Part shown: in pieces, positions 26,561 to 40,942 of the stretch | How positions within the stretch are numbered: the first letter of the stretch is position 1 | How the letters are laid out: every line of letters begins with the position of its first letter | NCBI RefSeq assembly: GCF_020882245.1 | Contig: NC_083598.1 | Location: 85,007,714 to 85,071,713 of the forward strand | DNA: 64,000 nt | From: Rhopalosiphum padi | Taxonomy: Eukaryota; Arthropoda; Insecta; Hemiptera; Aphididae | Direction: 5' to 3' | Program-made: the position numbers and the translations under genes | Notes under the pieces: generated by a model | What the model saw: only the letters and a program-made list of their open reading frames with translations | What the model was told of the DNA's origin: nothing | The model's database searches: none

Positions 26561-29540
26561 TAGACCTGTATAAATAAGAGATTAGCAAAATTTTATTTCG
26601 TTGGAATACTTTTATGATTAAATGATTTGTTTTAAAATACATTTTTGAAATGCTGTTTTATTATTGTGAGGTTTGTAATTCCTGGATATTGTTATAATAC
26701 ATATATAAATATATATATGTTATTATAAGCTATAATAAAATTTAATCTTTATTAAAAGGAGCATATAATATTAATTAAAGCATTATAAATTAATTTGGCT
26801 TATTTATAAGTATGGATAGAAAGTTATACATAAATCAAAATTAATATTTATATAGTAAGTTGTCATATTTTTCAAAATAAATTGTGTTCATTTGTGTTAG
26901 TAATATGTATATACAAACAAGGCTGAGATATCAGTTTTTCTGTATAATACTATATATATATACACCTTTTCTTCATACAATTTGTTTATAGAAAAATAAT
27001 ACTAATCGAGTTAAAAATTCTTGAACTTATTTAGAGAATAATTCTACAGATACTCTGCAGATCCTTTACTTAATAGTGATTCAACATACGCTAAGCATCA
27101 GGAATTAAATCTCCAAAATAAATAGTGTTTTCTGTTATCCTTATCATACTTAATCCATTGATTACCTATAATTTTTACGGGAACAACTTATCAATAAATT
27201 ACACACAAACAAACGTCACTAACGTGCAGTAGGCTATTAAATTTTGGTCATACCAATGTTCAGGACATGTATAAATCACGAACCTCAACCGACACTTTCG
27301 ATTTCTCTAAGCCTCGAGCTTATATTCAAGTGTGATTTATGATAAAAAATAATGCCTTAAAAGTTTTGGCAAATTTGTTGATACTCTATAACCATTTTTT
27401 TCATATATTATACGAGGTGCTGAAGACATAATGGTCGATACTCGATTCCATCATTAATTCTAATTTCACTTTTTATAAATAGAATACATATATTTTTTAA
27501 ATTATATACTTTTTAAATTTTTATGGCCGTAAAACCGTAAAATAGTTTTCACAAATTGTCGTATATAAAAGTTAATTAGTTGTATTACTATTATTATAAA
27601 TTTAAATTTTATAAGATCTTTGTAGTTTGTCGTTCATTTTAAACTGGTCAGAGTCTTAGTTTGTTTATCAATAAAAAAATATTGTAAACTTATTTTGTAT
27701 AATTTTATTTTCAAACAAAAACTTGCTTTGAATAAATTGTATATTAAACCTTATCTTAGCATAACTAATAACTACAAACATTTTTTACACAGGTACCTCA
27801 TAAATATTCATAATAATTTTATAACAATATAATCAACATAATAATATTATGGGTGTGATTATGATGATTTTTTAAATCTATTTTTTTAATTATGATTCGC
27901 CATTTTAGGATATACTATGGTATCGCCAGAAATAATAGTTAATATTTTATTTGTTGATTCATAAGATTACCTTTTTGTATTTTATTAAATTTGATTTATG
28001 TAACACTAGTATACGGTTTCTTTTGGATTAACGTATTATCATATTAATTCCGTTAATGAATAATACATTTTTATTTTTTAAAGCTAAAAAACTGTGTTCG
28101 TATATATTCATGGTTAATACAGTGTAAAAAAAAGTTGTTATAAGTCACCAATAATGTAAGATGAAAATAAAATGAGGTGATAAACAGTAGATACGAATTC
28201 AATGACGAAAAAGGTTGAATGGTAAATAACTTTCGTCGTTTGTCTTGTCGTTGCGGAACAAATTATTCTTGTTAAACAGTTTTTACTCTTTTGTCACACA
28301 GTAGGTACTTCATTGTTAACGAAGAACAACTATTTTATTCATTTAGAGATAAGAATAAATAAATAAAAAAAAACAATAATTCGAACAAAATTGATAAGTT
28401 GATTTGTCAACGAGATTCCCGTGCAGAGCTCGAGTTATCGATTTTTCTCGAACTTTTATTGCTGAAATGAAGCATATAGGTATATCTATTGTCCGGGTGT
28501 AACGATGTAGATCCAATACGGAACCTAAATACATGTGTAGCTACTCAAATAAATGTATAAAGGTATTTTTCCATTTGTACTTCCGTTATCTCAATTTTTT
28601 TATATTATTATATTGTATAACCACAGTTCTCGTTAAAGCATATCAGTTTTGTCTATATTTAATGCTATTAGCAATTATTGTGTATCGCTGAAAGATAATT
28701 TATTGATTTTTTCGTTTTTTCTTATTTTTTTGCATCTACGTTATTTAAATAAAAAGGTTAAAATAATTAATTTAGACTATTTCACACTTATCTAATATAA
28801 TCATAGATATTATAAATTTATAAAAAAAGAACGTTGAACCTTTTATACTTAATAGAACTGTTTTCGATTATTATCAATTACTCGATATTTTTCTTGTTAA
28901 CCTCTCAAATAATATTAAATGTGTTTTTGCAATATTTATTTATTTTTTTTGACACGTAATAAAAAGTTATTGCCATAGACATATACATATTTAGGTATAA
29001 TATATGGTAATCGAACTATAAACAGTTATTTTACGAGTGTAGTTTATATAAATAAATACGTCCATCTTCAGTAAAATGAAATTATTTTAGTAATACTGTA
29101 ATATTATTTAATGACAAATATAATATCAATCACATAATTTATTACATCAATTGACAAGATTTTAAATCGATTGACGATTATAAATAAAGTATATTTTTAT
29201 ATTAATTAAGGTAAAATAATGTTTTATATTTGTGTATTATGTAAATTTATATATCTATAGTATGTATAATATTAATTATTGTTAATATTTAATTTTAACA
29301 AATCTAATTATACATATTTAGCAAATTGGTTGGAATTAAAATATTTTCTATTATAATTTTAACTTTAAAAAATTATAAAATCTAATTCAGTTTCATTAAC
29401 CATTTACTCTATTCTATATTGATATATACATTTTTTTAATTGAAATGTTATAACTATTTATTAGATTTATATGCATTTAAATATCTTGGAGAAATTAAAT
29501 AAAGTTATATGTAGTTATACATGTAATTTTGTTTCATGCT

Positions 29541-29580
29541 ATTAGATTTTGAGTTGAGTGAAGAGCTATTCGTTTTCTAC
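29541..29580 (-). repeat. Trace of the ATTCTGAG repeat family
   Basis: ATTAGATTTTGAGTTGAGTG resembles the terminal motif TTTAGATTCTGAGTGGAG of the family found at 25335. The fragment is short and diverged. Confidence 0.35.
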
Positions 29581-29708
29581 TGATTTGTTCTATATATATA
29601 TATTATTTTGAAAAAAACTGTTTAGAGCAGAAAACATTCTTTAAATGTTGCACAGTATGGTATAGGTTCTTTTATTATAGTTAGATTTTGAACACAAATG
29701 ACAATATA

Positions 29709-29755
29709 TTTTAGACTCTGACCGGAGCAAGGAATGTTTGCTTTTACAATAGTGT
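29709..29755 (-). repeat. Second trace of the ATTCTGAG repeat family
   Basis: TTTTAGACTCTGACCGGAGC, followed by a GAATGTTTGCTTTTACAAT-like stretch, matches the family terminus, about 170 bp from the preceding trace and in the same orientation. Confidence 0.4.
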
Positions 29756-31995
29756 TTGTGAATTTTAAATTATAAAATTATGTTTTAATTAATTATATTT
29801 TAAAATTATGTGATCAATTGTTGAAAGTAGAGTGTATATTAACTATTTTGTGTAACTCTATCAACTAATTTAAAATTTATTAGAAACAGTATTTTAAACT
29901 GTTTACAGATAAGTTTTACAATGTTTCACTTGCTGTATAGTTAAGTACGAAAAAAATCAGGTGAACAAATGTAAGAAAACTATATTATAACTCGATATCG
30001 ACAATTTTTTTTTTGTAAACCTAGGTCACGTCAGATTTTTTCAATATTATAATTATATTGTTTTTATTACTATTAACTATTAAGTATAAACACAAACGTC
30101 TCCATTGTAACATACGAGTATCTAGTACTAGACAACATAGTACTTACTATAACCTACTAGCAAGTTCATTTAATTTAAATAATTTTGTTAAAAGTTATTA
30201 TTTTAGACAAAACGATTACATTATACAATTAAATGTCAGGTTACGTATACTTTCATTTTACAGTACAGTTAGTTAGTATAAAGTGTACATAAAAAAAAAT
30301 TGTTATTTTGCATTTTTGATACTTAATTATATGTATTAAAAATTATATTTATTTGTATGTAATTTTAGTATTATAATAAACAAAGCAATAACTTTAACGT
30401 AAGTTCATTATTTTCATATTATTATTTATGAATTTGAATAACATTCATTTTTAAATAAATATATTAAGGTTACTGAACTTTAAATAGAAAAATAACAAAA
30501 AGAACTGAAATCGCTTCGTTCACCATCACATATATTTAAAAATGAAATATTTAAACATTATTTATATTTTATTTTGAATAATAATTGAATTATTATTTAA
30601 ATTATATTTTAATATATGAAAGTATTACAAATATTTAACGCACAAAAATGTAAAATAAATTAACTGGAAATTAATAGGTTTATTTACGAATACATGACAG
30701 AAAAAATATTCTTAAAATATTGTGGAACATTTTAATAAAGTATAAAATGGGTGAATAAACTTTATTGTTAACCTTGGACTTATGATTTGGAATGCTAGAA
30801 CGTGATTTCTCTGTGTCATGTGGGTATTAGGCTGTCAACAAATAACATTGCTGAGTCCAATTACTATACATACAAATATATATTGAAGCATTGTTGTATT
30901 GTGATAGTGATAAATTCAAAATCATATTAATTTTCTATGAGAATTTGTGTATTGTTTGATTTAGTATAAGCTGAAGTATTATAAATACAGAATATTTAGT
31001 TTTCGAAATAACTTCAGCATGTATGATACCTTTATATACAAAATGTTTTCTAGAAAATAAATACGGTTAAAATATTTTGTATGGGATGATTACTTGTATT
31101 TCAAATTTATATTGTTTTTTCTTATTTTTCACAAATTATAAATCATCACTTATTCATAGTCAAATGTTAAATTTTTTTTATTCTTAAATAATTCAATAAA
31201 GCTATTGCTTGAATTTGCGTCTGGTACCCAATATAATTTGTAAATAAATTTAAAAAAAAGGACGAGAAAAACACAATAAAAGATTAAAACAAATCAAGAA
31301 AAAGCAAACAATCACTACCAAGCACAATAGTTTGTCGGAAGGCAAACGTTATAGTGTTTTTTTCACAAATCAAATGACTAGACAATACAATATTCGCAAA
31401 CTAAAAGCAAATAAATAAAAGTATTAAGACAGATTGTTTAAGTTATTGTTTTTTTTTTTTTTTGATTATACATAAGCCCCTTTACTTTTTTTTTTACACC
31501 TAAAGCGGATTTTTAACCTTAAAAAAATGCCTTCTATGAAATCATACTTAAATCAAGCAGAGAAAAGATAAACTTCAGTATCAAGATAGGACAACATTTT
31601 TTTGAGAAAACCACTTTATATATAATTGTAATTAAAAAGTATTAAATAAGCATATTATTTTGCACTTAGAAAATAACAAAAATATTTATGTAGGTACTAT
31701 ACTTTGTGTATACCATTAAAGTTTTTATATTTAAACAAAAACATAAGTAAAAATTATGAATGTAATTCAAAAGTTCTTACAAGTTTTAAGTTAAATAGCA
31801 GACATTTTTTAATGTTTATAACGTGAAATAGACACGTGATAATTAAATTAATTTTTAATTAAATAAGTATGTGTCGTTCTTTTAACATTTTTTTTAACAC
31901 ATTCATTATTATTATTATTTTTTCGTTATCTTCTCAATAATTTTCACAATATTTTACATACGAAATTTATTTGTTGTTTATATTATATTATTATA

Positions 31996-32188
31996 GTCTA
32001 AACCAGTCGTTCTTAACCGGCGTTCCGTGGACTTGGTATAAGTGTTCCACCAAAATCTTAAAATCAGTAAGAAAAATATTAAAAACGTATATAATTACTG
32101 TAGTATTTTACAGCTATGTTCCGCGAAAACCTTATAAAATGTTAAGTGTTCCGTTATTCGAAAAAGGTTAAGAACCACTGGTCTAAAC
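31996..32188. mobile_element. hAT-type MITE, 177 bp, with perfect 8-bp target duplication
   Basis: The element spans 32004-32180. Its ends are CAGTCGTTCTTAACC on the left and GGTTAAGAACCACTG on the right: a 15-bp terminal inverted repeat with one mismatch, of the CAGTGGTTCTTAACC class seen in many hAT MITEs. It is flanked by identical 8-mers GTCTAAAC (31996-32003 and 32181-32188), the target duplication length of hAT transposases. The interior is too short to code. The 66-codon frame that runs across it is spurious. Confidence 0.93.
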
Positions 32189-33149
32189 ACTCTAAACTAT
32201 CTATCAAGATAATATATAGTATATACAACACAACAATAAAGAAAATTTGGTGGATTAATTACATTTTCATGATAAATATTATAACAAATAGTTTTCAAAA
32301 TATCTTGTTTAACTAAATATTGTAGATTTACGCTTTATATATCATAATAAAATTCCTACCACATAAATATTTTTAGTACTAGTGGTTTCGTGAAAAGTTT
32401 TTTGAGTTTATTTTATAACCAATCACGCAGAAGCGTATAATATAATATAGCAAACCAATTTTTTCATCGTCAGACGATATTCTCTTCATCGTCAAACGTC
32501 ACTTTCTTCATCAATGTTAATACATATATATTTAATGTATGTATATGGTACATGCATGAGGTTGAAGGGTTATATACATTTAATATTTTAATAAACTAAA
32601 AAATTGGAAAGTTGAATATTGTAAATAGCTTTTGTCATGCACACCAATAAATTATTGGCCATAATATACATTTATAAATAATAAACATATATTACATCCA
32701 TACATATTAATTTATATTATACGAAATATGGTTTTCATCAGCGTGTATATAAATTGTATGACAGACCACTACGTGCAGATAAAAATTAAGATGAAAAAGT
32801 GCACCCCACGACTATTAAAAAGTTCCCTGAACAAAGACTATCTTCATGGGAAACAAAGAATGGCTGTGACTTGGGGTTTACACATCATCTCTAATATAAA
32901 TATTTATCAAAAAACAATTATCATTTAACACAGTTATCAGTTATCAATAATAGATTGGTTTTCGAAAATATTTTCATAAATGTGTTTTATATATTTTTAT
33001 AAATTAAGCTCCAAAATGAATATTATAAGAATGATTTACCAAAAACTGATATTGTCTGTACGTTTAAGATCTGTTAAAGGCAAATCTTGCATCTGAGAAA
33101 TAAGAAAACTTCTTGGAAAGTTTTTTTTACTGTATAGTAAGTTTTAAGT
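32189..33149. other. AT-rich spacer
   Basis: No gene was recognised. An imperfect 22-bp tandem pair (TTCATCGTCAGACGATATTC / TTCATCGTCAAACGTCACTT) lies at 32463-32506, with a partial third unit after it. The 66-codon frame at 32728-32928 has no recognisable homology. Confidence 0.5.
32463..32506. repeat. Imperfect 22-bp tandem repeat
   Basis: Two adjacent 22-bp units begin TTCATCGTC, and a partial third unit (TTCATCAATG) follows. The array is too short to be a satellite. Confidence 0.6.
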
Positions 33150-34600
33150 GTACCATTGAGTAGGTCATTGTAATGGATGTGTTAAATTTGAATTCAATGA
33201 TAAATCGTTTCATTTGAAAAAACGATACTGACCGGAGAGGGGTATCAGCCTCATATGCTAGGATATTATTTTACAGTTTATTTTTAAATTAGTACTTATT
33301 ACAGTTGGTTGAACTTTTTTTCTCGAAAACATAACATAAAATAATTACCTATTGGCTATTATTGTTATTAACTTATAAATCAATAATAAGGTACCATAGA
33401 ATCATGTGAATAATAATTGTATATAACTCAATATTAGATAGTAATAAATCTAAATATTTTTAAAATTGTATTTTGTAGAGAAAGTAAAAATAATAGTTAG
33501 TAAGTAAGTAAAGTTTCTACGCTCAAAATTTGTTAATAACAACAAAATACCTAAACTCTTTAGAGAAAAAAATTTAACTGATATTTTTAAATTTGTATAA
33601 CTTGTAAGCGCAAATTACTAGGAACCGTGTATCTATTATATTTTCAAGATTTTTGACGAAAAAAATTCAAATAACATAGCTTAAAATTAGTTAAGAAATT
33701 TATATAGTACCTATATAAAAAACTGTTGTCATAAGTTATGATTTATAATAATAGGATGCTTCGTTTTAATACAGTAATGATTTTTTGAGTTATAAAAAAT
33801 AATGATAAAAAAATTGAAGGGAACTCAATATTAATTATTAATTACAATACATTTTATTATTCAATGATATAAAATATTTGAACTTCAAATGCTTATTTAT
33901 AACTGATGTAACACTACGCTAGATTTGTTTTTTAATCATAACTACTTAGAATAAAAAAAAAAGCGATAATCATGTATTTTTTAAGCTTTTAGTATTTAAA
34001 TTTATTCAACTACAAAATAATTTAGAAATTTTCATAACTTTGATGATTGTTGTCATAGTTTGAATTTATAACTAGGTATTAATAAAAAAATGATAACTAT
34101 ATACTTTTGATATTATTAGTTGCAGGAAAAATTATTTATGAGAATTATTTAATTTAATTTTAAAGCTTTGTTACTTTTAAATAAAAATTGTATGAACATA
34201 AACGAAAAAAATATCTAAGAAAATAACAAAAACATGAAGTGTATAAATAACACAATAAGTTCCAAAATATTTAAAAAATTCTGTTATACCAAGATAATGA
34301 TATATAATTTTTTGGTCAAAATTTCAAGTCTAGAGTTATTCATTTTTTAATAAATTATTACCAAAAAATAAAAATTGATTTTGCATAAATTAATCTATTT
34401 TTCTAGAATATTATGAAAAATTCTAGTTTTTTTTTAGCTTTGTTTTTATATTCTTCAAAGTACTAGAAATACCACACCTCCTTAAAATCGAAAGCCAAAC
34501 TGTTTTCTATTTTTAAAATTAAAACATATAACAAAAAATTCACCTACCCATACGTACATCATTGTAAAATCAAAATTGTTTCACTCAGAATCTAAAAATT
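33150..34600 (+). repeat. Interspersed repeat, long copy A
   Basis: This unclassified repeat is shared with copy B at 40943-41718. Shared landmarks in order are GTGTTAAATTTGAATTCAATGA at the left (33178 onward, one mismatch in B), an AAAACGATA word, TTTGAACTTCAAATGCTYAT in the middle (about 33877) and TTTCACTCAGAATCTAAAAA at the right end. The interior is AT-rich with long direct words and no reading frame. Copy A is about twice as long as B. No terminal inverted repeat or poly-A tail was recognised, so the class is unknown. Confidence 0.65.
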
Positions 34601-36639
34601 AATATTTATAATTCACTTCTACTAGGCAGTTAATTTTGAATGAACAAAGTAAAATGAAATCATTTGAAATGTATTACATATTGTAATTTTTAAATTTATA
34701 ATATTTTTTTTTCAATCAATCACACGCATCTAGATCAATAATCCTATAAAAAAAAAAATTATAAAACAACTCTTATATTGAGCGACACAAGAGCAAATAT
34801 TTGTGAATAACATATCTAAATACGTATATTTGAACACGTGTGCTATAATTAGGATTTACTATTGACGACAGGGGGCATATAAATCTATACACGAATAAAT
34901 ATATATGTTATTCCAAAAGCTATTTAACTTTTATGGTTTGTAAAATATTTCGGTCTGTTCAGTCATATTTTCTATTATTTTCATTAAAAAAAAAAAAGGA
35001 AACGAAAAGACATAAATCTTGCGTTTTCTCCTTATTATCCTTATACATTTATTTACAAGAATTATACTAATAATATGTATGTCTGATTATACCTATCATA
35101 TACACTAAATATGCTTACAATATTGTTTATTAAAAAAAAGTATTTTATTGTAAACAAGTAAATAACTAGTATTTTATTTTTGAATGATTTTTTTTTATCG
35201 AATGGCGGTTAAAAATATTTAAAAAAAATATTTTTATCTACTTATAAGGATGGATGGAATAAATTATTAAATAACTCTCCAGCGTATTTTCCCGTAGTCA
35301 TAGATTCCTTCTCTTTTAGTTTATCCTTTGGAACGCTTGGTATGCAGTTGCTACCATTTCATTTTATTAAACGTGTTTTACTTTTTTGTGGCAAATATAA
35401 AATGAAAAAGTTTTTGGAGACCCAATGAACTGTTCGTGAAGTATTTACAAGGTGTTTCATTTAATAATTTCTCAGAATTTGTATTTAATTAGTTTGCTTT
35501 AACTTCACTTTTTCAATTAATACTATAGGTAAGCAGTTCACCAATATTAATTAAAAAAAAATAACCTAACTTAACTTAGAATAATATTTTAATGTCAGCT
35601 TAATACGTCGTATATTTTAGAGATAAATATTATATAATTTTTAATATATTATAATGCATTTACTAAATTGAATGTGTAAATAGGTACATATTTATCATGT
35701 CTTGATTATTTTATAGCCTATCTTTAAAATCCAATAGTTAAACTCAGTTATCTGAAATAAAATACAAAATCAATACTTTTAATCTGAATTTTATCAAAAA
35801 CCTTTATATCTTTATTTATAATAATAAGTATATACAGTTAAACAGTTTTTAAATGTAATGTAAATTTAAATATTTAAGTCTTAGTTTAATGATTAGTCAA
35901 AATTTTATATTTATTAATTGATTTAATTTTGAAGTTACGATTTATTATGACGCTAATGATATGAAGTGGTTTAATTTGCCTTTGGTGTTATTTTTATCGC
36001 CTAATTTATGTTAATAATAACTAAAAATGCATGATAATTCATACTATTGTTAAAGAATATGATACGTCGGAAATATATAATTTAGTTGGGTTTAATTACA
36101 AAAATAGCCATAAAATAAAGTTAAAAACGTATAAAAGTTTCTTAGTACTAAAATGAAGTAACAGCTTGGAACCACGAATTAAAACTTTCGATACTGTAAG
36201 AAATTAGTAATCAATTTATAACGTTAATACTATACTGACTTTCAACTGGCAAAAATAAAAAATAGGATTTTTGTTAGAACTCTTTTACAGCAAACGAATT
36301 TCGTATTGTTATCGTTGTAGTAATATTGCGTAAATTATTTAAAATAACTATGCATATTGGAATTATTCTACCGATGGATGCATACGTAAATCTTAATTAT
36401 TTTTCATAAACTATAAATATGAGATTGGTATAGTTTTATTTCGGATAACCAGTGGACAGTAAAATATTTTCTATAAACATCGTGTTAAATTAGTAGTTCT
36501 TGTAGTACTACCCATTAGATATGTAAACGTATTTATTTTTATCCAGAGTGTTTTCTAAAATTTACGTTATTTAATAATATGGGACGAAAAAAACGACGAT
36601 TTTTTATTTTATTTCAATTATTTGTAATGACTAAAAATC
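34601..36639. other. AT-rich spacer
   Basis: No gene or mobile element was recognised. The stretch contains A/T homopolymers and sequence of intron-like composition. Confidence 0.5.
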
Positions 36640-37480
36640 CTGACACCGGAGAGGAATTTCGCGTTAAAAGTCAATCTAAGTCTTTTCAATCTAGTCTGGC
36701 GTAGTGGCGGGGTTGAGCTTTAGTGGTAGTGGTTAGTAGTAAAAGGTCTACCTAGTACCTATGTAGGCGTATATATCATATGGCGTATTTTAAACACGTA
36801 TATGGCACGGGACGCGTCCGGTAGGTAATTTGACAGCAGCAAAATAAATCGACTCGGATACATAATAAACCTACGCGGGCCACCCGCGTACATAGTATGA
36901 CGGATAAATAGCACCGGCGGAGAAAATTTCTTTACGTTTTCGCTTTTCACCGGCAACGCGTAGACAGCTCTTAAGCCTCGGTGGATCGAGCGCGTTCCCA
37001 ATGATTATAAATTATTTCACGTCATATCATTAAGATTAATCGAAAATCCGTCCAACATGTTTCAATATACCGTAGCTTATTTATTTTTATTATCTGTATT
37101 GTTTTGATTTGGGTCCCGTGACATTAGCACGCGCAATGGGTTCGGTTGATAATCGCGGTGGATGATAGTGACAATATGCGTAAAGTGCTCAGTGCTAATG
37201 TTAAATATAATAATAGTATCGTTTAATGGCAGGTGGATGTGCGTAAAACACTTGTATGGTTGCATGTATAATATATACGTATATATATTATATTCAGAAA
37301 ATTCGTATAGGGACGTTTAAAGTATGAATTGTGAGATATAAGGGTTTATGACAATAGTAAAGAATGTGATCGTTTGGAGAATTATGAGCGTCGCTTTGTT
37401 ACGAACGACGGGCTACGAATGCGGAAAGAGGGTATTCGATGATGAATTGAGACCCATTTAGAAACATATTAAGAATAGTT
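36640..37480. other. GC-richer block, possible regulatory region or exon
   Basis: Two GC- and CpG-richer sub-blocks (36640-37010 and 37095-37480) stand out against AT-rich flanks. Minus-strand frames of 80 and 62 codons cover parts of them (37001-36759 and 37265-37077). The first begins with a non-ATG codon and neither shows a family signature. I see no convincing splice framework. It could be a promoter, an enhancer or an unrecognised exon. Confidence 0.3.
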
Positions 37481-39964
37481 TCGGTGTTTAAAGTAGGTTA
37501 AGGAGTATTGATGATTTCACTACGAGCTGGTATACTGAGTTTTGGGATTGACTATAATATGATAAAACCGTTTTCTAGTGTATAGCATGTCTGTTAGTTG
37601 CAAATCCCAATATTGCTAATAGCGGATGTGGGTTCATTTGTCGTATACAATTTATCGTGTGACAGTTTATCCCCGTTAATCCATCGTGAACCACCTAACG
37701 TCAGTCTAGTTGGTCGTTTATTCATAAAATTGAAAATCATAAAAAGCATAGTTTAAATGTAGGTTATACTAATTAACATTAAAACAAAATAAAATGCAAA
37801 TTAGTTCCTGTCCGTAGAATTTTTTTCATTTCCTAGAAAAAAACTGTTTTTGACTTATTCCATTTTAATCAACCGCGGTCCAATTTATCTTTGGTCTAGT
37901 TCATTACGTATTGTTTATCAAAACAATTTTAAAATTCTAAAAGTAAACCATAGCAATATACTCATTAGAATATAGGCATTATAGTATTTTATTGTTTAAT
38001 AAAAGATTAAGATTATAATATAAGACTAAGCAATATAAATCTACATAATTTATCATTATAAACAAATAATTTCTTTAAAAAGATAGTTTCATTATCATGT
38101 GTTATTTGCACATTATCGATTTGTAATGGATTTGGTAGAGTATTTTAATTATTTTAAGTTTTTTTCTAACCCTAAGTATATATTCCGATTTAATACTTTG
38201 GTTGTAGGTAACTGGCCTGCCGCTGAAGAAATCTAAAGATTGTTCAGTTATTATTACAATAACATTTATCGATAAATATTTTATTTTAATAATTGTCTGG
38301 TAAATCTAATTATTTTTATTGCTTCATTCAATTTTAGCTTAGTAAAATAACTGTGGTAATTTTTACTCTTTTACTTATAATATTATTATATTATCCACTG
38401 TATGGTTTATTAATTCAACGAATACATTTAATTTTTTTTTTTATAAAATATTTATTTTAATAAGAAAACCAAACGATTTAATACAGGAAATAATATTGAA
38501 TATAACGGCAAAAGAACGAGAGTTTTCGTGGAATGACTACCAGTAGAGGGATGATAACCTAAATATGATATATTTGTATATTACTCGAGAAGATGGTGGA
38601 AGTCGTGAGTATAGTGATTGGCAATGAAAGAGAATATGCTCAAAATCATATCTGAACAAGGAAAAGCGTTTGTTATAATATTCCTTACACTACATATTTT
38701 CTCGTTTACACTATAACTATCAAAATTGTAAATAAAACCACGGTGTATTAGCATATCTTTATTTTTTTCACTCTTACTAAAAGTGTAATCAAACAATTTA
38801 AGAATTTTACTTTAAGAAAATCGTAATATAATAAAGTAAATTTGTACCAGCCACGAAAAGAGTTATCACATTATAAATTGTCGCGTGATAAATTTGATAC
38901 AATAAATTTACGTGGCACTGGCGCACCGCTATAACACTAAGGGCGCCTTTAATCAGTGTTTGCATGAACACATGTAATAACCGTTAAATGGAAGGTGCGA
39001 AATTTACAAGGTGTACAATTAAAATATTAAAAACATTATTTGCTGCATTATTTTATACGTGTTAAATATCATTACAATAATTTAAGAGCGGTTTCTGACT
39101 TTTCCCAATGACTTGAATGTCACATTTCGATTAAGCAACGACCAAATTATAAAATCGCATTATCCTTTATATTAAAGATACCATTTCAAGCGTCTATATA
39201 ATATTGATTCGTTTAAGACTTTTTGCTAATCAAGAGTCTTTTCAAGGTTTTATCACGTGATGTTAACACTCTTAACAACAATGTGCATTGTTTATTTATT
39301 GTAAATATTTAAGTCATGCCACTACGTCTAAGTTGTTGACTTCTTGCATGGTACAACACTTAATAATCTCATACTTTGTACTATAATATCTATTATTATT
39401 ATTTGTTTTCATTAAATTTACCATATAAATTAGTATTTTTAAGTATACCTACCTAATATAATAAATAGAAAATACATATTTTGAATAAAATTGTATTTTG
39501 CATATTTTCCCATTTTTTCTTTTAAATTCACATATAGATATTGGTCGCTACAAGTTTTGATTAAGCTTATGCTTTTTATTATTTTTTTTCTTTTTGTTTG
39601 TTCTGCATATAACCTCACTCATACGTCGTGGAATTTATATTTCTATCCGGTTGTCAGTGCATTTCCTACATTCTGATATATTATGTGCTAGACGTTCAAT
39701 ATATGTTGTGGAGCTTGTTTCGCATTTTTTCATTATTTCGTTTAACATAAGATTTTATGTGTACGGCAGCTATGTATTATGTATTTTTTGTATATTTATG
39801 AGAAGTATATACTGAAAATTGGCTGTTAAAATAAAAAATTCACATATGTTTTTAATTGTATTTGATTTTTATCAAATACCTTTAGTAAAGTATTTTTCAT
39901 ATCAGTTTCGTGACGTAATACTATTTTTTATTTTTTTGGAGGTATCTCCCATCTGTTTGGTTAT
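37481..39964. other. AT-rich spacer
   Basis: No gene was recognised. A small GC-richer patch lies at about 38910-39000. Frames at 38581-38796 and 39491-39815 show no homology to anything I recognise. Confidence 0.5.
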
Positions 39965-40930
39965 ATATTCAGTAGTCACATCACATCGATTTTAAAATCA
40001 GACAATCCGGCTGATATTAGTAACCACCGGCTTATTTCTGGATTATAATTCCTAGGAAATAAATTCGAGTTGATTGTATTTATTTCCAGAGAAAGGTCAA
40101 TGTTGACAACTGTTTCAGTTGGTTAACACGGATTCTTCACTGGGCCCTCAACGGGACCTTAACAGAGCTGATGATTTTATTTTTTATGTAATACGAGTCA
40201 TTTGACTTGACACGGCAGGTAAATGTTATTTTTACAGACTTTTCCAAAACGTTAAATTCAATAGACGGTGGTACTCTATGTTACGTCCTTGATCGATTAG
40301 GTGTTTGTGAGCCACTCCTATCCTGGATTAAATCTTACTTGTGTGGTTGTAGTCAGTTCATAAGTCTCTTTGATTTCAACTCTTATAAATGTCTTCTCTT
40401 GTTATATGATGCATTAGTTAGGTCTTCACTTAAATATGGTTCTATTGTCTGGTCCTTTTGTTACGACTTGATAAAGTTTAAACGATTCCTCGACTTCGCT
40501 GGTCACAGTCTTAATATTGCTCACCTACAGAACTAGTATGGGCCTATTAACGAAATACTTAGGATCGAACAACTATCAGAATGACGTAATAAATTCTGTG
40601 GTAACTTTTCTATGAAATTATTAGAAAGACACATTAATGCTTTTCATCTTACAGAAAAACTTTGCATTTGTGTTCCAAGTAATAGGTTACTACAGAGTTC
40701 TTTTTATCCACCAAAGTGTGGAACAGATTTCGATAAAAATTCACAAATTGTAAAAGTAGTCCATAGCCAATAACAATTAATCACTCGACATCATAGCAAG
40801 ATCACATAAGTTTTTGTTTGTAATAATTATTAGTTATGTTATCATATATTATTTAATTTATCTGTTATATTTCATATATGTTGTATAAAAACCGAATGGC
40901 GTAAATTAAATTCATATGAATAAATAAAAG
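39965..40930 (+). pseudogene. Decayed, internally deleted jockey/CR1-like LINE
   Basis: The plus strand carries remnants of a non-LTR retrotransposon ORF2. A segment resembling ADISNHRPIS (about 40005-40040, frame-broken) matches the start of the RT fingers. RT motif A follows at about 40234 as IFTDFSKTLNSI, then LCYVLDRLGVCEPLLSWIKSYL. After QFISLF the frame jumps to LLLYDALVRSSLKYGSIVWS, a region normally far downstream, so the catalytic FADD/YADD box is deleted. Frame-shifted C-terminal remnants continue to about 40760. The 3' end, ACCGAATGGCG followed by GAATAAATAAAAG near 40930, has the A-rich simple tail of such elements. It cannot encode an active enzyme. Confidence 0.85.
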
Positions 40931-40942
40931 TAGATTAATTGG

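Larger units (their letters stand above)
25451..31995. other. AT-rich region with minor repeats
   Basis: No gene was recognised. It holds a diverged tandem duplication near 26343-26560 and two short traces of the ATTCTGAG repeat family near 29541 and 29709. A slightly GC-richer patch lies at 27210-27330, and a T-rich homopolymer at about 31449-31463. Frames such as 26290-26472 and 30058-30276 have AT-rich filler composition. Confidence 0.5.

Noticed and set aside
31971..32171. 66-codon plus-strand frame
   Set aside because: It lies largely inside the 177-bp hAT MITE.
39491..39815. Two overlapping plus-strand frames
   Set aside because: Phe/Ile/Tyr-rich filler without domain, start context or splice sites.
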